A stretch of DNA of 64,000 nucleotides from assembly GCA_029721435.1 (NCBI GenBank), contig CM056588.1, positions 36,115,930 through 36,179,929 on the forward strand. Direction: 5' to 3'. This document shows positions 12,180 through 22,439 of the stretch, one piece after another. The notes beneath the pieces are model-generated. The model was given only the letters and a program-made list of their open reading frames with translations, was not told the origin of the DNA and did no database searches. The DNA comes from Gymnothorax reevesii. Lineage: Eukaryota > Chordata > Actinopteri > Anguilliformes > Muraenidae. Position numbers and translations under genes: made by a program. The number at the start of each line of letters is the position of its first letter. Position 1 is the stretch's first letter.

Positions 12180-12860
12180 CAGTGGGGAGAAGCAGCTACT
12201 TTATCTGCTAAGAACAAAAATCTGAGGCAACAGTGGGCACAGGTTCAACAAAATTGGAGGGGTAAAGATCAGAAAAACATATCCTGGTTTTATAAATCTT
12301 CTTAATGGCCAAGAAACACAGATGGCAAGGTCAGAATTTGGCATCAAAAGCTAAATCCATGGACCCAACCTGAATTATGTCTGCAGTTCAGGCTGATTGT
12401 GGTGGCTTAATGTTGTGGGGGAACATTTTCTTGGCAAGCTTTGGGCCTTTTTCATAAATTTTAATAATCATCCATCGTTTGAATGTCACAGCCAATCTGA
12501 GTACAGCTGCTGACCATCTGCATTCCTTTCTGGCCATAATTTACCCATCTTATGATGGTAATGTTAAGCATAATAATGCACTGTGTCGCAATGCAAAAGC
12601 ATCTCCGTCTGGTTTTGTAAACATGACGATGTGCTCAGTGTATGTCACCGAGCTCCCCAGTCATCAGAGCTGATACCAGTAAAGCACCTTTGTGACGTGG
12701 TAGAATAGGAGATTTGCAGCGTGGCTGGACGTTATTGCAGAGATAGTGAAACTCAATCCTCATTTTTGACCATTATCTCAGTGTGATGTTTCCAGCATTT
12801 TGTGGAATTTGTGTGAGGAAGAACACAGGCTGTTCTAAGAACAAAGCGATGCCCTATCCA
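12180..12860 (+). pseudogene. Decayed C-terminal part of a Tc1-like transposase
   Basis: The stretch is recognisable as the catalytic half of a common fish Tc1 family. It contains GGCAACAGTGGGCACAGGTT, GTCAGAATTTGGCATCAAAA, GGTTCAGGCTGATTG-type sequence around 12395, GTGGGGGAACATTTTCTTGG, GCACCTTTGTGACGTGGTAG and GATGTTTCCAGCATTTTGTG in the normal order. Indels and stops abolish any long frame. The codons around the expected DNAxPH second-aspartate motif near 12575-12590 are altered. This family differs from the Tc1 copies at 6.6 and 31.3 kb. No terminal inverted repeats were found. Confidence 0.75.
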
Positions 12861-13297
12861 GTTACAGTGTGGTGTTTCTAATAGTGTTTTGTGGGCATAT
12901 ATTATCACCAGTATTGATTGGTGAATGTTTCTATTGATCTATGTAACACATTATCTCTGTCACCATTCACCTATAACACACTAACTCTGTTTTTATTGAC
13001 TTATTTAACAAACTATTTTGTCACCATGCAGCTGTGTAATGCACTAACTCTTTTATTACGCAATAATACTGTTACCATTCGCCTTTAAAATCGCACCCTT
13101 TCAATTCGTTTGTGTTATACATCAGCCCTGTTTCTATTTACAGATTGAACACATTGACTTTGTTTCCATTCACCTATGTTATATTGCCAACTCTTTTTCC
13201 ATTTACCCATGAAACCCAGTAACTATGTCTATTTCCCAGTGTAATTGCACTCAATTACTATTTACCTGTGTAATGCATTAACTCATGCTACTTTCCT

Positions 13298-14031
13298 CAG
13301 GGGTGGCACTAGACCTGAAGATTTGGGGTAAAATATCCATCCCTTTATTGACTACAATTAGTCCTGGCTAATTCTAGATGGTTTTCCTTTATTGGCAATT
13401 AAAGACACGGCTTCTCTTGCCCATGCGATCTAAATACGACAAAATAATGGGCTACATTCAGTACAGTAAAAAAAATTAAATTATAAATTGGTCTATGCAC
13501 TGGCACTCTGCAACGGCAAATGAAGGTAATTTCGGCGACAAGTACGCACAACTGTTTGTGCAGCACGGTCACGCAACTTACTGTAAAAAACTAGACAGCC
13601 ATCCCTTTGGAAAATGTAAACGGACGAAACCACGTACTTGTCACCAGAATTACCTCCATTCGCTGAAGAGTTCTGAAACGCTGCTCTCGCTGGAAAAAAA
13701 GTTACATCGCTGAGTGCCAGTGCATAGACATAATTATTTTTCTGAACTGAATGTAGCCCATTTTTCACTGTTAGATGGCATAGGGGGAGAGAAGCTTAGT
13801 CTTCAATTGAAGCACCTATTACTAAAACCCCATAGGTCACACTTGACTTGACTTGACTTGACTTGTGGGGTATTAGTAATCAGCGCGTCAATTGCCACTT
13901 GATTATTCTTAAATTGGAAAACGTGTTAATAAAGGAAAACCATTAAGAACAAGCCAGGACTAATTGTTGCCTGTAAAGGGATGTATTTTTGCTTAGGCAA
14001 TCGTCTAGGGCCTAGGCGAGCGCCGGCCCTG
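13298..14031. mobile_element. hAT fold-back MITE with 8-bp target duplication
   Basis: The element starts CAGGGGTGGCACTAGA and ends with the complement of CAGGGCCGGCGCTCG. It is flanked by the 8-bp direct repeat ACTTTCCT at 13290-13297 and 14032-14039, the hAT signature. Long imperfect inverted arms meet near the centre: GGTTTTCCTTTATT and ATGGGCTACATTCAGT occur in both arms. No transposase is encoded. A 78-bp palindromic element sits in the right arm at 13810-13887. A related copy lies at 37629-38332. Confidence 0.9.
13810..13887. mobile_element. 78-bp palindromic mini-element, copy 1
   Basis: The arms AAGCACCTATTACTAAAACC and the complement of TGGGGTATTAGTAATCAGCG enclose a core of four or five TGACT/ACTTG repeats. 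TCAATTG at 13803-13809 and 13888-13894 is a direct duplication of the target. It is inserted in the right arm of the hAT element. A second copy of opposite orientation is at 36970-37038. It is too short to code and would depend on another element's transposase. Confidence 0.8.
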
Positions 14032-14043
14032 ACTTTCCTGTTT

Positions 14044-14782
14044 CAAGGGATATTTCAACATTTTGGCAAATTGGAGTATTGCCATAATCCCTATAGTTAT
14101 ATGAGTGAGTACTTTACCTTTAGTGATCCAAGCCCGTTGTTTTGAGATTCGGGGGGGGGAAAGACGCGAGCTGCTCTGCGAACATAATGAAAGTGAACGG
14201 TACAGGTCCCTCACTCCTTCAAAACTCTTCAAATACACAATCCAGCAGCTCCAAGTTGGACAACTTGTGACCTGCACATTTATCACGCTATGAAATGATA
14301 ATGTATGATTATGAAACATTACGACACATGAAGCAAATACTCGGAACTACTTTCTTGAGTAACCCGCAGGGCGGATTAACACTGCGCAGTGCGCACCTCA
14401 GACATTGCGAGAAGTTGCAGTAAACATACGCTTTTGAAATCACTCCGCCCAGCCGGTATATCTGGAATGTAGTTCTGATTATGCATTTTCCGTGGAAATA
14501 TCTCTGTCTCGTAATTATACATTATTATTTTATAGTGTGGTGAATGTGCAGGTCACAAGTTGTCCACGAGAGCGTTTTCAAGCAGTTGGATTGCGTATTT
14601 GATGAGTTTTGGAGGGAGGGACCTGTACCGTTCACTTTCGTTATGTTCGCTGACCAGCTCATGTCTCTCCACCCTCGAATCTCAAAACAACGGGCACGGA
14701 AAGCTAAAGGTAATGTACCTACTCATATAACTGTCGGGATTATGGCAATTGGCATATTTACCAAAATGTTGAAATATCCCTT
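14044..14782. mobile_element. Fold-back MITE, TTAA-type (piggyBac-like)
   Basis: The left arm AAGGGATATTTCAACATTTT, then GGCAAAT, is matched by the complement of ATTTACCAAAATGTTGAAAT, then ATCCCTT, at the right. The arms extend roughly 280 bp each: TCTCAAAACAACGGGC and ACAACTTGTGACCTGCACAT blocks are mirrored. TTAA follows the right end and TTCA precedes the left, compatible with a TTAA duplication with one change. There is no coding capacity. Confidence 0.75.
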
Positions 14783-15270
14783 TAACACACTTCATCTGTT
14801 TCCATTCACCTGTGTTAGGGTCTAACTCTGATTCCATTCAGCTATGTAATGCACTACCTCTGTTTCCATTCACCAGAGTAGTACACAAACTCTGCTTCCT
14901 TTCGCCAGTGGAACTCATGAAGTCTGTTTCCATTCAGCACTGTGATCAGACTCACTCTGTATCTGTTGACCTATATAACACATTAACTCTCAATAACTTC
15001 CTGCTCACCCATGTCATACGCTAACTCTTGGTTTCAATTCATTGTGTAATTGCGCAAACTGTTCCCATTCATCTCTGCAACATTCTAATTCAGTTTCCAC
15101 TATAAGTGCACTGCCCTGTTTCCATTCACCCGTGTAATATACTAACTCTGTTTCCATTTAACCTTAAAATACAAACTTTCTCTTTTCACCTATTTAATCG
15201 CCCTTTGTCTCCATTCAGCTATGAAAGGCACTCATTTTTATTTTCACCCATGTTATTGCATAGCCTGGAA

Positions 15271-15894
15271 TCCATCCATATCAAGCTTTGGTCGCTCCCA
15301 ACGGTCACTTGCTGACATGTCTGGCCTCGGTCGGTAGGCCTGTGTTTGACTTTCAAATATTCGCACATAATCCATGCGAGATCTGTGAATGGCTCACAGT
15401 CGCAAGGGTACCCCGCCCCTTTAGACAGACTTGCGGTGGGTCCTGAATGAATTTATCCCAATGGGGAGATGTGAAAGGTGAGCACAGATTATCACCAATT
15501 ATTTTGCCCCATTGTCACAGAATTAAATACTGGACCTATTTTTCATTGGACACATATCTTCCAAGTATTCTGGTGCGGCTGTGGCATTCTTAAGACCAAC
15601 AGATCAGGAGAAAATGAACTTTGTTCGAGACCTGAGTCTCTCTCAGCAGCGGTCACGTAACATCTGGCAATACAGTAGTACAGTATGGACTGTGGCAAAC
15701 TACGAATTAAGCTTTCAAACTGAAATAATGCTTGTGTTTATATGTTCAGTGACACTGTTATTGCCATCGATGTTTAATTGTTTTTAAAGGGAAAAAGAAT
15801 ATATTTCATCGCTATGATCTTGTACCGCATTGACATCAGATATTAAACAAGCGGGGAAAAGCAGCAAAATAAGCGTTGGCCATCCACGTTAAAA
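15271..15894. other. Non-coding sequence, nothing recognised
   Basis: A non-coding interval between the split minisatellite and the THAP remnant. Only short frames occur. Confidence 0.5.
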
Positions 15895-16002
15895 ATGCCG
15901 AAACATTGTGCAGCAACAGGTTGCAATAATAGGAACAAGCTATCCATCTTCTCTTTTCCGAAGAAAGTAGACAGGCAAAGAATATATTGGCAACTGTCGT
16001 AG
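15895..16002 (+). pseudogene. THAP zinc-finger domain, first exon or fragment
   Basis: A 35-codon frame begins MPKHCAATGC and continues NNRNKLSIFSFPKK, then stops. This is the start of a THAP (C2CH) DNA-binding domain: the initial Met, the first zinc-binding Cys pair (C5-x4-C10) and the conserved F-x-F-P motif. The second half, with the conserved Trp and the distal Cys/His ligands, is missing. A TTAA-flanked insertion starts 26 bp after the stop. It could be a relic of a THAP-containing transposase (P element/THAP9 type) or of a host THAP gene. It cannot fold as a full finger. Confidence 0.7.
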
Positions 16003-16028
16003 GCCTATTACCAGCTTCATTGGCTTAA

Positions 16029-16725
16029 AGGAGCTGTGTCACGGTTAACGCGCATGCTCAGGAGGTGACATATGCAAATCTGATAAACGGACAGGCTTTC
16101 ACACATGCGGAGACTCGTAGGATACAGAGCTCGCAGGACGTGAATCTCTCGGGACAAAATAAAGACTGCATAAGACTAGGAATGACTTCAATTGCTGGTG
16201 CAAGCGCGCCACTTTCGGTAAATATCTGATTTCTATGCGAATGATCTTGTTTTCAAACATATTTGTTAGCCGGGGAAAGAAATTCGAGCGCCTTCATGTA
16301 GCACTGCCGTCTGCTTTCTATACAGCAAGAAAAAAACAGACGAACTCAATCAGCCGAACGAGGATTTTTGCCGACGTAAGAGCACATGCTCTACAAAATC
16401 TGGACGAAAGAGGACTGGTTGCCCTTGCAAGACTGTAGAACGCTTCTGTGGTGCTCTATGCCAATGCAGTAGGCGAAAAGGACATCCTTCGAGAGGACGC
16501 TAAAACTTCTAGTTACTCGACTTATACCGGACAAAAAATACCCAAAACAAAAGCCTTATGTTCAAGGAACTAAAATATATATATATACAAGAAATTGAAG
16601 AATGTAGAGCGCCGATGGAAACAGATTTTTGGAAGATAAGTCACGATCGCCATGATTTTGATTTCTTGTTAGGATGAACAGTTTTCAAAGTTCTGAGCAT
16701 GCGCAGTTCACGCGACTCAACTCCT
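16029..16725. mobile_element. TTAA-flanked MITE, 697 bp (piggyBac-like)
   Basis: TTAA occurs at 16025-16028 and 16726-16729. Inside, the left end AGGAGCTGTGTCACGGTTAA, then CGCGCATGCTCAG, is matched by the complement of CTGAGCATGCGCAGTTCACG, then CGACTCAACTCCT, giving ~35-bp terminal inverted repeats. The interior has a 67-codon frame (16235-16438) with no recognisable domain. The TTAA target with TIRs points to piggyBac-type mobilisation. Confidence 0.75.
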
Positions 16726-16739
16726 TTAAAGTGATACTC

Positions 16740-17110
16740 CACCCAAAAACTATCATTTGTATATCAATTACTCATTATTAGATGTCTTGAACGGACAAAG
16801 TTGTTAGTCACCTGGCGTAACTTTATGGCCAGTGGAGAGTTTTGAAAAATTATCCAAATTCCTTTTTTGCTGGAAGCAAATGGGGTCACCCAGTGGCAAT
16901 GGGAAAACTCCACAAAACGTCCGTTGACAAATTTTCAAACCATCGTCCAACGCATCGTCCAGTATAATCCAAGTCTGCTTTTCTCCACTCGTATCCTCAG
17001 AACTCCAGAAACGCGTTTATTTTTTGCTAAAAATAATAAAATACCACAGTTATTCTTCAAGTAAGCTCGCACATTCAACGGAAGTCCCGCCTCCCGGCTC
17101 GTTCATTCAT
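16740..17110 (+). repeat. Dispersed repeat, copy A
   Basis: The block from CCAACGCATCGTCCAGTATA through AACTCCAGAAACGCGTTTAT to CGGAAGTCCCGCCTCCCGGC recurs in inverted orientation at 24940-25345. A short open frame with FQTIVQRIVQYNPSLL is shared in part (VHRIVQFNPSLL in the other copy), which may just reflect the shared DNA. The family was not identified. Confidence 0.75.
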
Positions 17111-17129
17111 GCCCAGAGACTGTGCTGCC

Positions 17130-18015
17130 ACTCAGGGGTGCGTTTCCCAAAAGCGTAGTTGCTAAGTTAGCAACTTACATAGTTACCTCCACCAAGGAGG
17201 TTATGTTTTAGCCTGGGTTTGTTTGTTTGTCTGTCTGTTTGTTTGTTTGTCTGTGATTTTCCAAAATAACTCAAAAAGTTATGGACAGATTTTGATGAAA
17301 TTTTCAGGGATTGTACAGATTGGTATAAGGAAGAAATTGTTAGATTTTGGAAGTGATCCGGATCTCCGTCTGGATCCAGGAATTTTTTAAAGGATTCTTG
17401 AACGTTGGGAGATAGGGCCATTTTCGACATTTATGTATATAATCCACCAAAAATGGTCAGGGTACTTGGAAAAAAAATTCAGGACAAGTTTCGAACATGT
17501 TCTACAATATATCAAAGACTGATCCTGAAAATAGTATCATAGTATCCAGAATTATTCTATGATCCAGAATACTGAAGTAGAGTACAGTACAGTACAGTAC
17601 AGTACTGTATCTTCAAAAGCCAGGGAACTAGATCCAGAAGAAAACCATTTCGGAAAATTTGATTTTCGTGAATAACTACTGGACTAATATTGATAACATT
17701 ATGAATCCAGTTGCTACTGGTATGTTTTCTTGGTCAGGGAATCTGAAAAAATAGGTGAAATAAATGTAGGACTAATATCTATGGTGGAAGTTGCAATATG
17801 GAGGGAAATGTTGTGCTTGGCGGAGGTCTGTGCTCTCCGAGTGCTTTTCTAGTTTGAACTATGTAGTTGCGACACCAGTGTTTCCCAAAACCATTGTTCG
17901 AACTATCAAGGTAACTTATGTAGTGTGAACCATCGTTAAATGACACAGGTTTTCCCCAAAACCATATTTGAATGAACCTTCGCAAGTTGTGTAGTTCCAA
18001 CTACTGCTCCCCAGC
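17130..18015. repeat. Harbinger-like MITE remains flanking a later insertion
   Basis: GGGTGCGTTTCCCAAAAGCG and TAGTTGCTAAGTTAGCAACT at the left, with GTGTTTCCCAAAACCATTGT and GTGTGAACCATCGTTAAA at the right, look like fish Harbinger-type MITE sequence with repeated 'TTTCCCAAAA' and 'AACCATNGTT' blocks. The element at 17185-17853 interrupts it. A similar region is at about 24720-24905. Confidence 0.5.
17185..17853 (+). mobile_element. 'ACCTCCACCAAG' dispersed repeat
   Basis: It begins ACCTCCACCAAGGAGGTTAT with a (GTTT/GTCT)n stretch. It ends near CTTGGCGGAGGTCTGTGCTC TCCGAGTGCTTTT. The first 12 bases and CTTGGCGGAGGT at 17816-17827 are inverted repeats with one mismatch. Similar sequences, with 'caaaaactactgaacggatttt...gaaatttgg'-like interiors, are widespread across animal genomes. 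No protein is encoded, and the class is uncertain. A short (AGTAC)n run occurs at 17580-17607. Confidence 0.7.
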
Positions 18016-19465
18016 TGTAGTTAGAAGCTTAGTTCCGGGTGATTGCGTCTGAAAATGCAGTCCACGAACGGTAAACATAAGGTGATTAGCTGAAAATGTT
18101 CGATGATCTTGCTGTTCAAACATATATAACATCAACACAGTGATTTGAAAATGTAGTTACTCGGGAAGAACACTTTTTGTTGTATTTCTCTGTTCATGAG
18201 TGGGCCTATGGTTGGATCTCTGGAATTGTATCTCTTGCAGCCTTCGCATGCATTAGCAAAGAAACTTTAATGTTCGGCAACGATTATCTACGCTAGTCTA
18301 GTAATTCAGCACTTTTTCCCGCGGTCATTTGAGCGGGAGGTGGTTAATTAGCCTACTTAACGGGATCATGGTTCAAGACTGTAGTACTGTTGAGTAAGTC
18401 AGTAAAGCTCATGACTTTGTGTTGCTACTCATTGGAAGAACATATGAGAGAGGAGAGGATGTTGTTTGCCCACTTGCAACTGTGAATATGGTAGAAATCA
18501 CTATATATATGACAGTGGAAGGGAAAGTGTTAAACAGAAAGGGTGTGGGGGAGATGGAGGTCTTTTTGCATAACATTTGTCACTCCTTGTGGTCTGTGGA
18601 ATGCACTGTCATCTTCAGAATCCTTTACAGAGATCGCCTCATCTTCAGGGAGCTGGACATTTGCTCTGACGGCTATGCTGTGCAGGATGTAGACGAACTG
18701 CCAGTCTGAGAGGATTCTGAAGACTAAGGGGTAAGAGCGGCCCTGACACAAAGAAGGCCATGCCAGAGGTGGCCCAATGTGGAGTCGGCCAGTGAGAGGA
18801 TGCCCAATGTTGAGGGGTCCTCCGTGTGGGTGCCCAATTTTGGAGTGCCCTGGGAATCAAACTGCAAGGGACAAGGCGTAAATGGGCTTAGCGGAAGTGG
18901 GCTGAGGGGGGAAGACAGTCATATTAGGGAATTGTGCATACCACAGATACTTATACCCCGGGACTCCCGCCAGCACTTCTGGGCTTAGCATGGACAAAAC
19001 TCTCCTCAGGAGTAAGAGGAGGCCAACAGACCAGAGCTCCCACCACCAGTCTTCTGTAGTGCATTCCTTAGAGCTGCTGCTCTTCTTAGTAATGTCTAGC
19101 TGGCAATCCCTCCATTTCCCCCCCTCATATCCACTGCACTGCATCTCCATTTGTGGCCCTCAGAATATATTTTTTCTGTGGTCTTATGGCATTTTTTGTT
19201 CTTTGAGTCAATTAAATAATTTTTAAATTAGGAAAAAGGAATAAAAATGTTTACTTTTTATATTCCTTTTTTGTCTGTGTGTATATTTCTACGCCCATGA
19301 ATAAGGTGGGTGACCTTAAGTAAATATTTACAACATATATCAAAAGAGACAAGGTGACACACAAATCGTCTAAATTTTATGATCACTTGTTCATCAGAGC
19401 ACATGTTGCCATGAATAAAAAGACAGCGCGGACAAAAAGATGCTGCTTCTCTCTGCGGGAGTTGA
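18016..19465. other. Non-coding sequence with unrecognised short frames
   Basis: A 96-codon frame at 18419-18709 (start TTG, not ATG) has no recognisable domain. 18770-18850 has loosely repeated 'GTGCCCAATNTTGGAGT' blocks. Nothing here can be supported as a gene. Confidence 0.45.
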
Positions 19466-19509
19466 ACCGCTGGTTACGGATGTAACCGTGGTTCTATGAA
19501 TAGTGGAAG

Positions 19510-19844
19510 TGTTATGGCATGTGCTTGCAGGCCCTTCCCCCTGCTGCATTCTTCGCCTCCACCTTAACGAGCCACACCTATTGCTTGTTAAGGTGGAGGT
19601 GAAGCATTAGTATTTAAGAGTTGGCTGCACCTATCTTGGTGCAGCTGTATTCTGCTGGTGTTCCTGAGCCCTGCTATGTTTTGTATTGCTGCTGCTCCCC
19701 TCTGGGACTATTTTATCTTTATTTTTATTAAAGATTTTCTATTTTTACTCAGCCTGTGCATTTGGGTCCCTCATCGCTTTTTGGGGAACATGGTCCCAGC
19801 GCCCGCCGGCTTTGTCTCTTGCCGACGGGCCACAATCCATGACA
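19510..19844 (+). mobile_element. Solo LTR, 335 bp, with 5-bp target duplication
   Basis: The block starts TGTTATGGCATGTG and ends CATGACA (TG...CA) and is flanked by GGAAG at 19505-19509 and 19845-19849. It contains a TATTTAAGAG box, a TATTAAAGATTTT polyadenylation-like signal and a 13-bp perfect hairpin (CCTCCACCTTAAC at 19556-19568, complement at 19587-19599). No internal region follows, so it is a solo LTR left by recombination. It interrupts the left end of the DIRS1-like element. The family is not identified; orientation is inferred from the signals. Confidence 0.85.
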
Positions 19845-19849
19845 GGAAG

Positions 19850-19985
19850 ACTGCCAGAGGCGATAAAAACATAGTGGAATATATCATGCACTCGCGCATT
19901 GGCTTTGAGAACTTATTGATTAGTTGTCATCTGATGACCTCATAACGCCCAAGTATATATAAACCCACACATGCCTCATGATCTT
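19850..19985 (+). repeat. DIRS left inverted terminal repeat
   Basis: CTGCCAGAGGCGATAAAAAC, GCGCATTGGCTTTGAGAACT, TATTGATTAGTTGTCATCTG and ATGACCTCAT match the reverse complement of 24200-24320, with a few substitutions. Confidence 0.9.
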
Positions 19986-20306
19986 TCTCCATGGTCATTC
20001 TCGCCATTCCGAGTGACTAAGGACTCTGGCGGTCTTCCACAATTCATAGAACCACAGTTACATTCGTAACCAGTGTTCTATTTCATACTTCCAGACTGCC
20101 AGAGGCAATAAAAACATAGTGGAAGACTCATACCACCAAGTCACGAGGAATTAACTCTCCAGCCACTTAGATGAGTTCAACACCTTTATTGACAGCTCAA
20201 GGTTATAAGCAGACACCTAGGCATCGCTAGGAAGCACTGCCGCCGAAACTGGTGGAAGTGGAACAACGTTCAAACGATAAAACCTTGAAAACATACATAG
20301 CGACGA

Positions 20307-21046
20307 CTACGTAGCTGCAGAACAAATGTCAGCAAGGGATATCCCTTTCAAAGCTGCCGAAGATGTTGCAGTTGCGCATGTTGAATGGCATTTCACAGAA
20401 GCAGAAGTCGCTTTATCAGCAGAGTGATAGGCACTGCTGATGTCGTCTAAAACCCAGTGTGCTCGTCTCTGTTTGGATAGAGGTGCTCCTTTCCGACAAA
20501 CCCCAAATCGTACGAATAGCTGATCTGTTGAGTGCCAGTGCGCAGTCACTGAGACATATGTTCGTAACGCATGCACAGGACACAGGATTAGGTGTGAATC
20601 ATCGTCAGGCTGAAAGGCAGCCATTTTGATTGGCTGATTGGCGAATTGTGGAGACAGCACCTTGGGCAAAAAAGCAGGGTTAGGCCACAAGGTAACCTGG
20701 TTGTCATTCAGCCTCCATTGCATACACTGAGCGCTCACAGAGAGGGCGTGGAGTTCACTAACTCTCCTGGCAGATGTAATAGCCAGTAAAAATGCAGTTT
20801 TGAATGAGACTCATTTATACCTGCACTTTCCAGTGGTTCGAATGGTGGTAAGCATAGGCTATCAAGAACAACCTGCAAATCCCACGGGGCAAAGTGGACT
20901 CTAGGCCGGGGGTGTAACCGCTGCGCTCCTTTTAGGAAGGCCACCACTAGTTTATGCGTGCCCAAGAAAGTGCCCTCAATAGATGCCCTGTAGGCAGACA
21001 AGGCTTCATCAAAAAGATGCTGTAGGAACTCAAGAAGAGCTGCCAC
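20307..21046 (-). pseudogene. Tyrosine recombinase of DIRS1-like element, frameshifted
   Basis: Two frames join into one protein. The upstream part (21046-20735) has MAALLEFLQHLFDEALSAYR, the SAM-like N-terminal core-binding domain, and FLKGAQRLHPRPR. The downstream part (20738-20307) has LILCPVHALRTYVSVTAHW, SKQRRAHWVLDDISSAYH and CHSTCATATSSAALKGISLA, which is the catalytic domain. In related recombinases the His-x-x-Arg motif reads H-S-T-R; here it is H-S-T-C, so one catalytic Arg is lost. The final Tyr-bearing segment falls beyond a stop after DICSAAT. In an intact DIRS element this enzyme integrates circular DNA. Here it is dead. Confidence 0.85.
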
Positions 21047-21184
21047 AGGACACTCGGAAGGATTTAGGCCACAAGTGGAACACTAAGAAGTGAACAGTTT
21101 CACCTGTTTGAATACATTGATCTCGTGGACTGAGAATGGGCATTCAGCACAGTGTGTTTAACCCTCTCTGAGCAGTCCATGATG

Positions 21185-22000
21185 CTACGGTTCCCAAACC
21201 CAAAGTTTCAGTCTCTCTGGGTCGGGGTGCAAGAGAGAGCCCTCCATCTGAGACAACAAGTCCGTCCTCAGAGGAAAGGGACGGGGCTGCTTCACTGTCA
21301 GGGTCAATAAAAGCTGAAACCATGGCATACTCGACCACCTGGGTGCTATCAGGAGCACTCTGTGGCCTGTTTCCTTGACCTGGCTGAGCACTGGACAGAT
21401 CAATGCTATAGGTGGGAAGGCATAAAGCAACAGGTCTCGCCACTGGTGGGCCAGGGAATCCCTGCCTAGAGATTCCAACTCCACCTGTTCCGTATACCAC
21501 AGGGGGCAGTGTGTGTTCTCTTTTGTAGTGAACAAGTCCACTGCTGCTGTGCCATATGTGTCCCAAATTGCCCGAAATATGTTCTTGTGTAGTTACCAGT
21601 CGGCCTGTCTCGGTCCCCCACGGGACAACATATCCGCTGTGGCGTTGGAATGACCAGGAATGTGTACTGCACGGAGAGAGGAGGTGTGTCGCTGCCCAAG
21701 GCAGAAGAGCCGATGTCTGCGGAAGACAGGGGAGGGATCTTGTGCCACCTCGATGATTTATGTGAAACACTACTGAGGTGTTGTCGGTCCTGAATAGCAC
21801 GTTTCCCCCTCAGGGCATGCTCAAAATGTTTCAAGGTCAGGAAGACAGCTTGTAGTTCTAGTGGGTTGATATGGCATCGTTTCAAATATGAGGGTCCCAT
21901 TGACCTCTCACTCCTTGACGCTGCCATACCCCACCCCAACCCATGAGGGAGGCATCCGTCGTGACTAATTCCTAGCGAGCAGGGGGTGGGCCCATCTTCA
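21185..22000 (-). pseudogene. RNase H and C-terminal Pol region of DIRS1-like element
   Basis: Frames show ISHDGCLPHGLGWGMAA (RNase H start, first Asp), HINPLELQAVFLTLKHF (the Glu strand), then RTDNTSVVFHINHRGGTRSL (the Asp strand). A DLF-type block followed by ENTHCPLWY, LLLYAFPPIAL and FPLRTDLLSQMEG is the typical DIRS Pol tail. Several frameshifts divide it. Upstream of it, the usual reverse transcriptase fingers, palm and thumb are absent: the frame runs straight from basic proline-rich Gag-like sequence into RNase H near 21990-22060. It would be inactive. Confidence 0.85.
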
Positions 22001-22439
22001 CTGAAATGGAGGCTGCCTAGTGGGTGTGAGCGCATGCCTGTAGCAAACCGAAGTGGCGGTGGAGTAGGCCTGCGGTGTTGCCCACGAGGATGTCTGCTAG
22101 GTGTGTACGCAGGTTGACGCTGCAGAGCAGAGACCTGGCGGGGTGGAGGCACCTGTAATGGTGGCTCTCTAAAAGCTGGGCGTTGGTAAACGAGCTGAGA
22201 GCGTGACTCTGTAATGCGCATCCTTCTTTCCAGGGCCCCTTAGGCGGCAGGCCTGAACAAGCGACTAAGAAATAGAGGTAACTCCCACAGGTTATTGCGT
22301 GACTGCGCTAGCCACACCTGTTGTCTTGCCTGGATAAGGAGGCCCAGTGCTCTTTTGCAGTCACTAGCCATAGCACTAAGTGCTTGAAGGGATTAATCAA
22401 GCAAACCAGATACAGCAACATTCCGAGGAGTGGAGCCTA

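Larger units (their letters stand above)
12925..15270. repeat. ~32-bp minisatellite split by two transposons
   Basis: Degenerate tandem units of about 31-33 bp, with the consensus feel of CTCTGTTTCCATTCACCTRT then GTAATGCACTAA, run over 12925-13297 and resume at 14783-15270. The interruption is exactly the hAT element at 13298-14031 plus the fold-back element at about 14044-14782. The array is therefore older than both insertions. At least 25 units are recognisable, many with point changes. Confidence 0.85.

Noticed and set aside
18419..18709. 96-codon frame as a transposon accessory gene
   Set aside because: It has no recognisable domain, a non-ATG start and no element ends around it.
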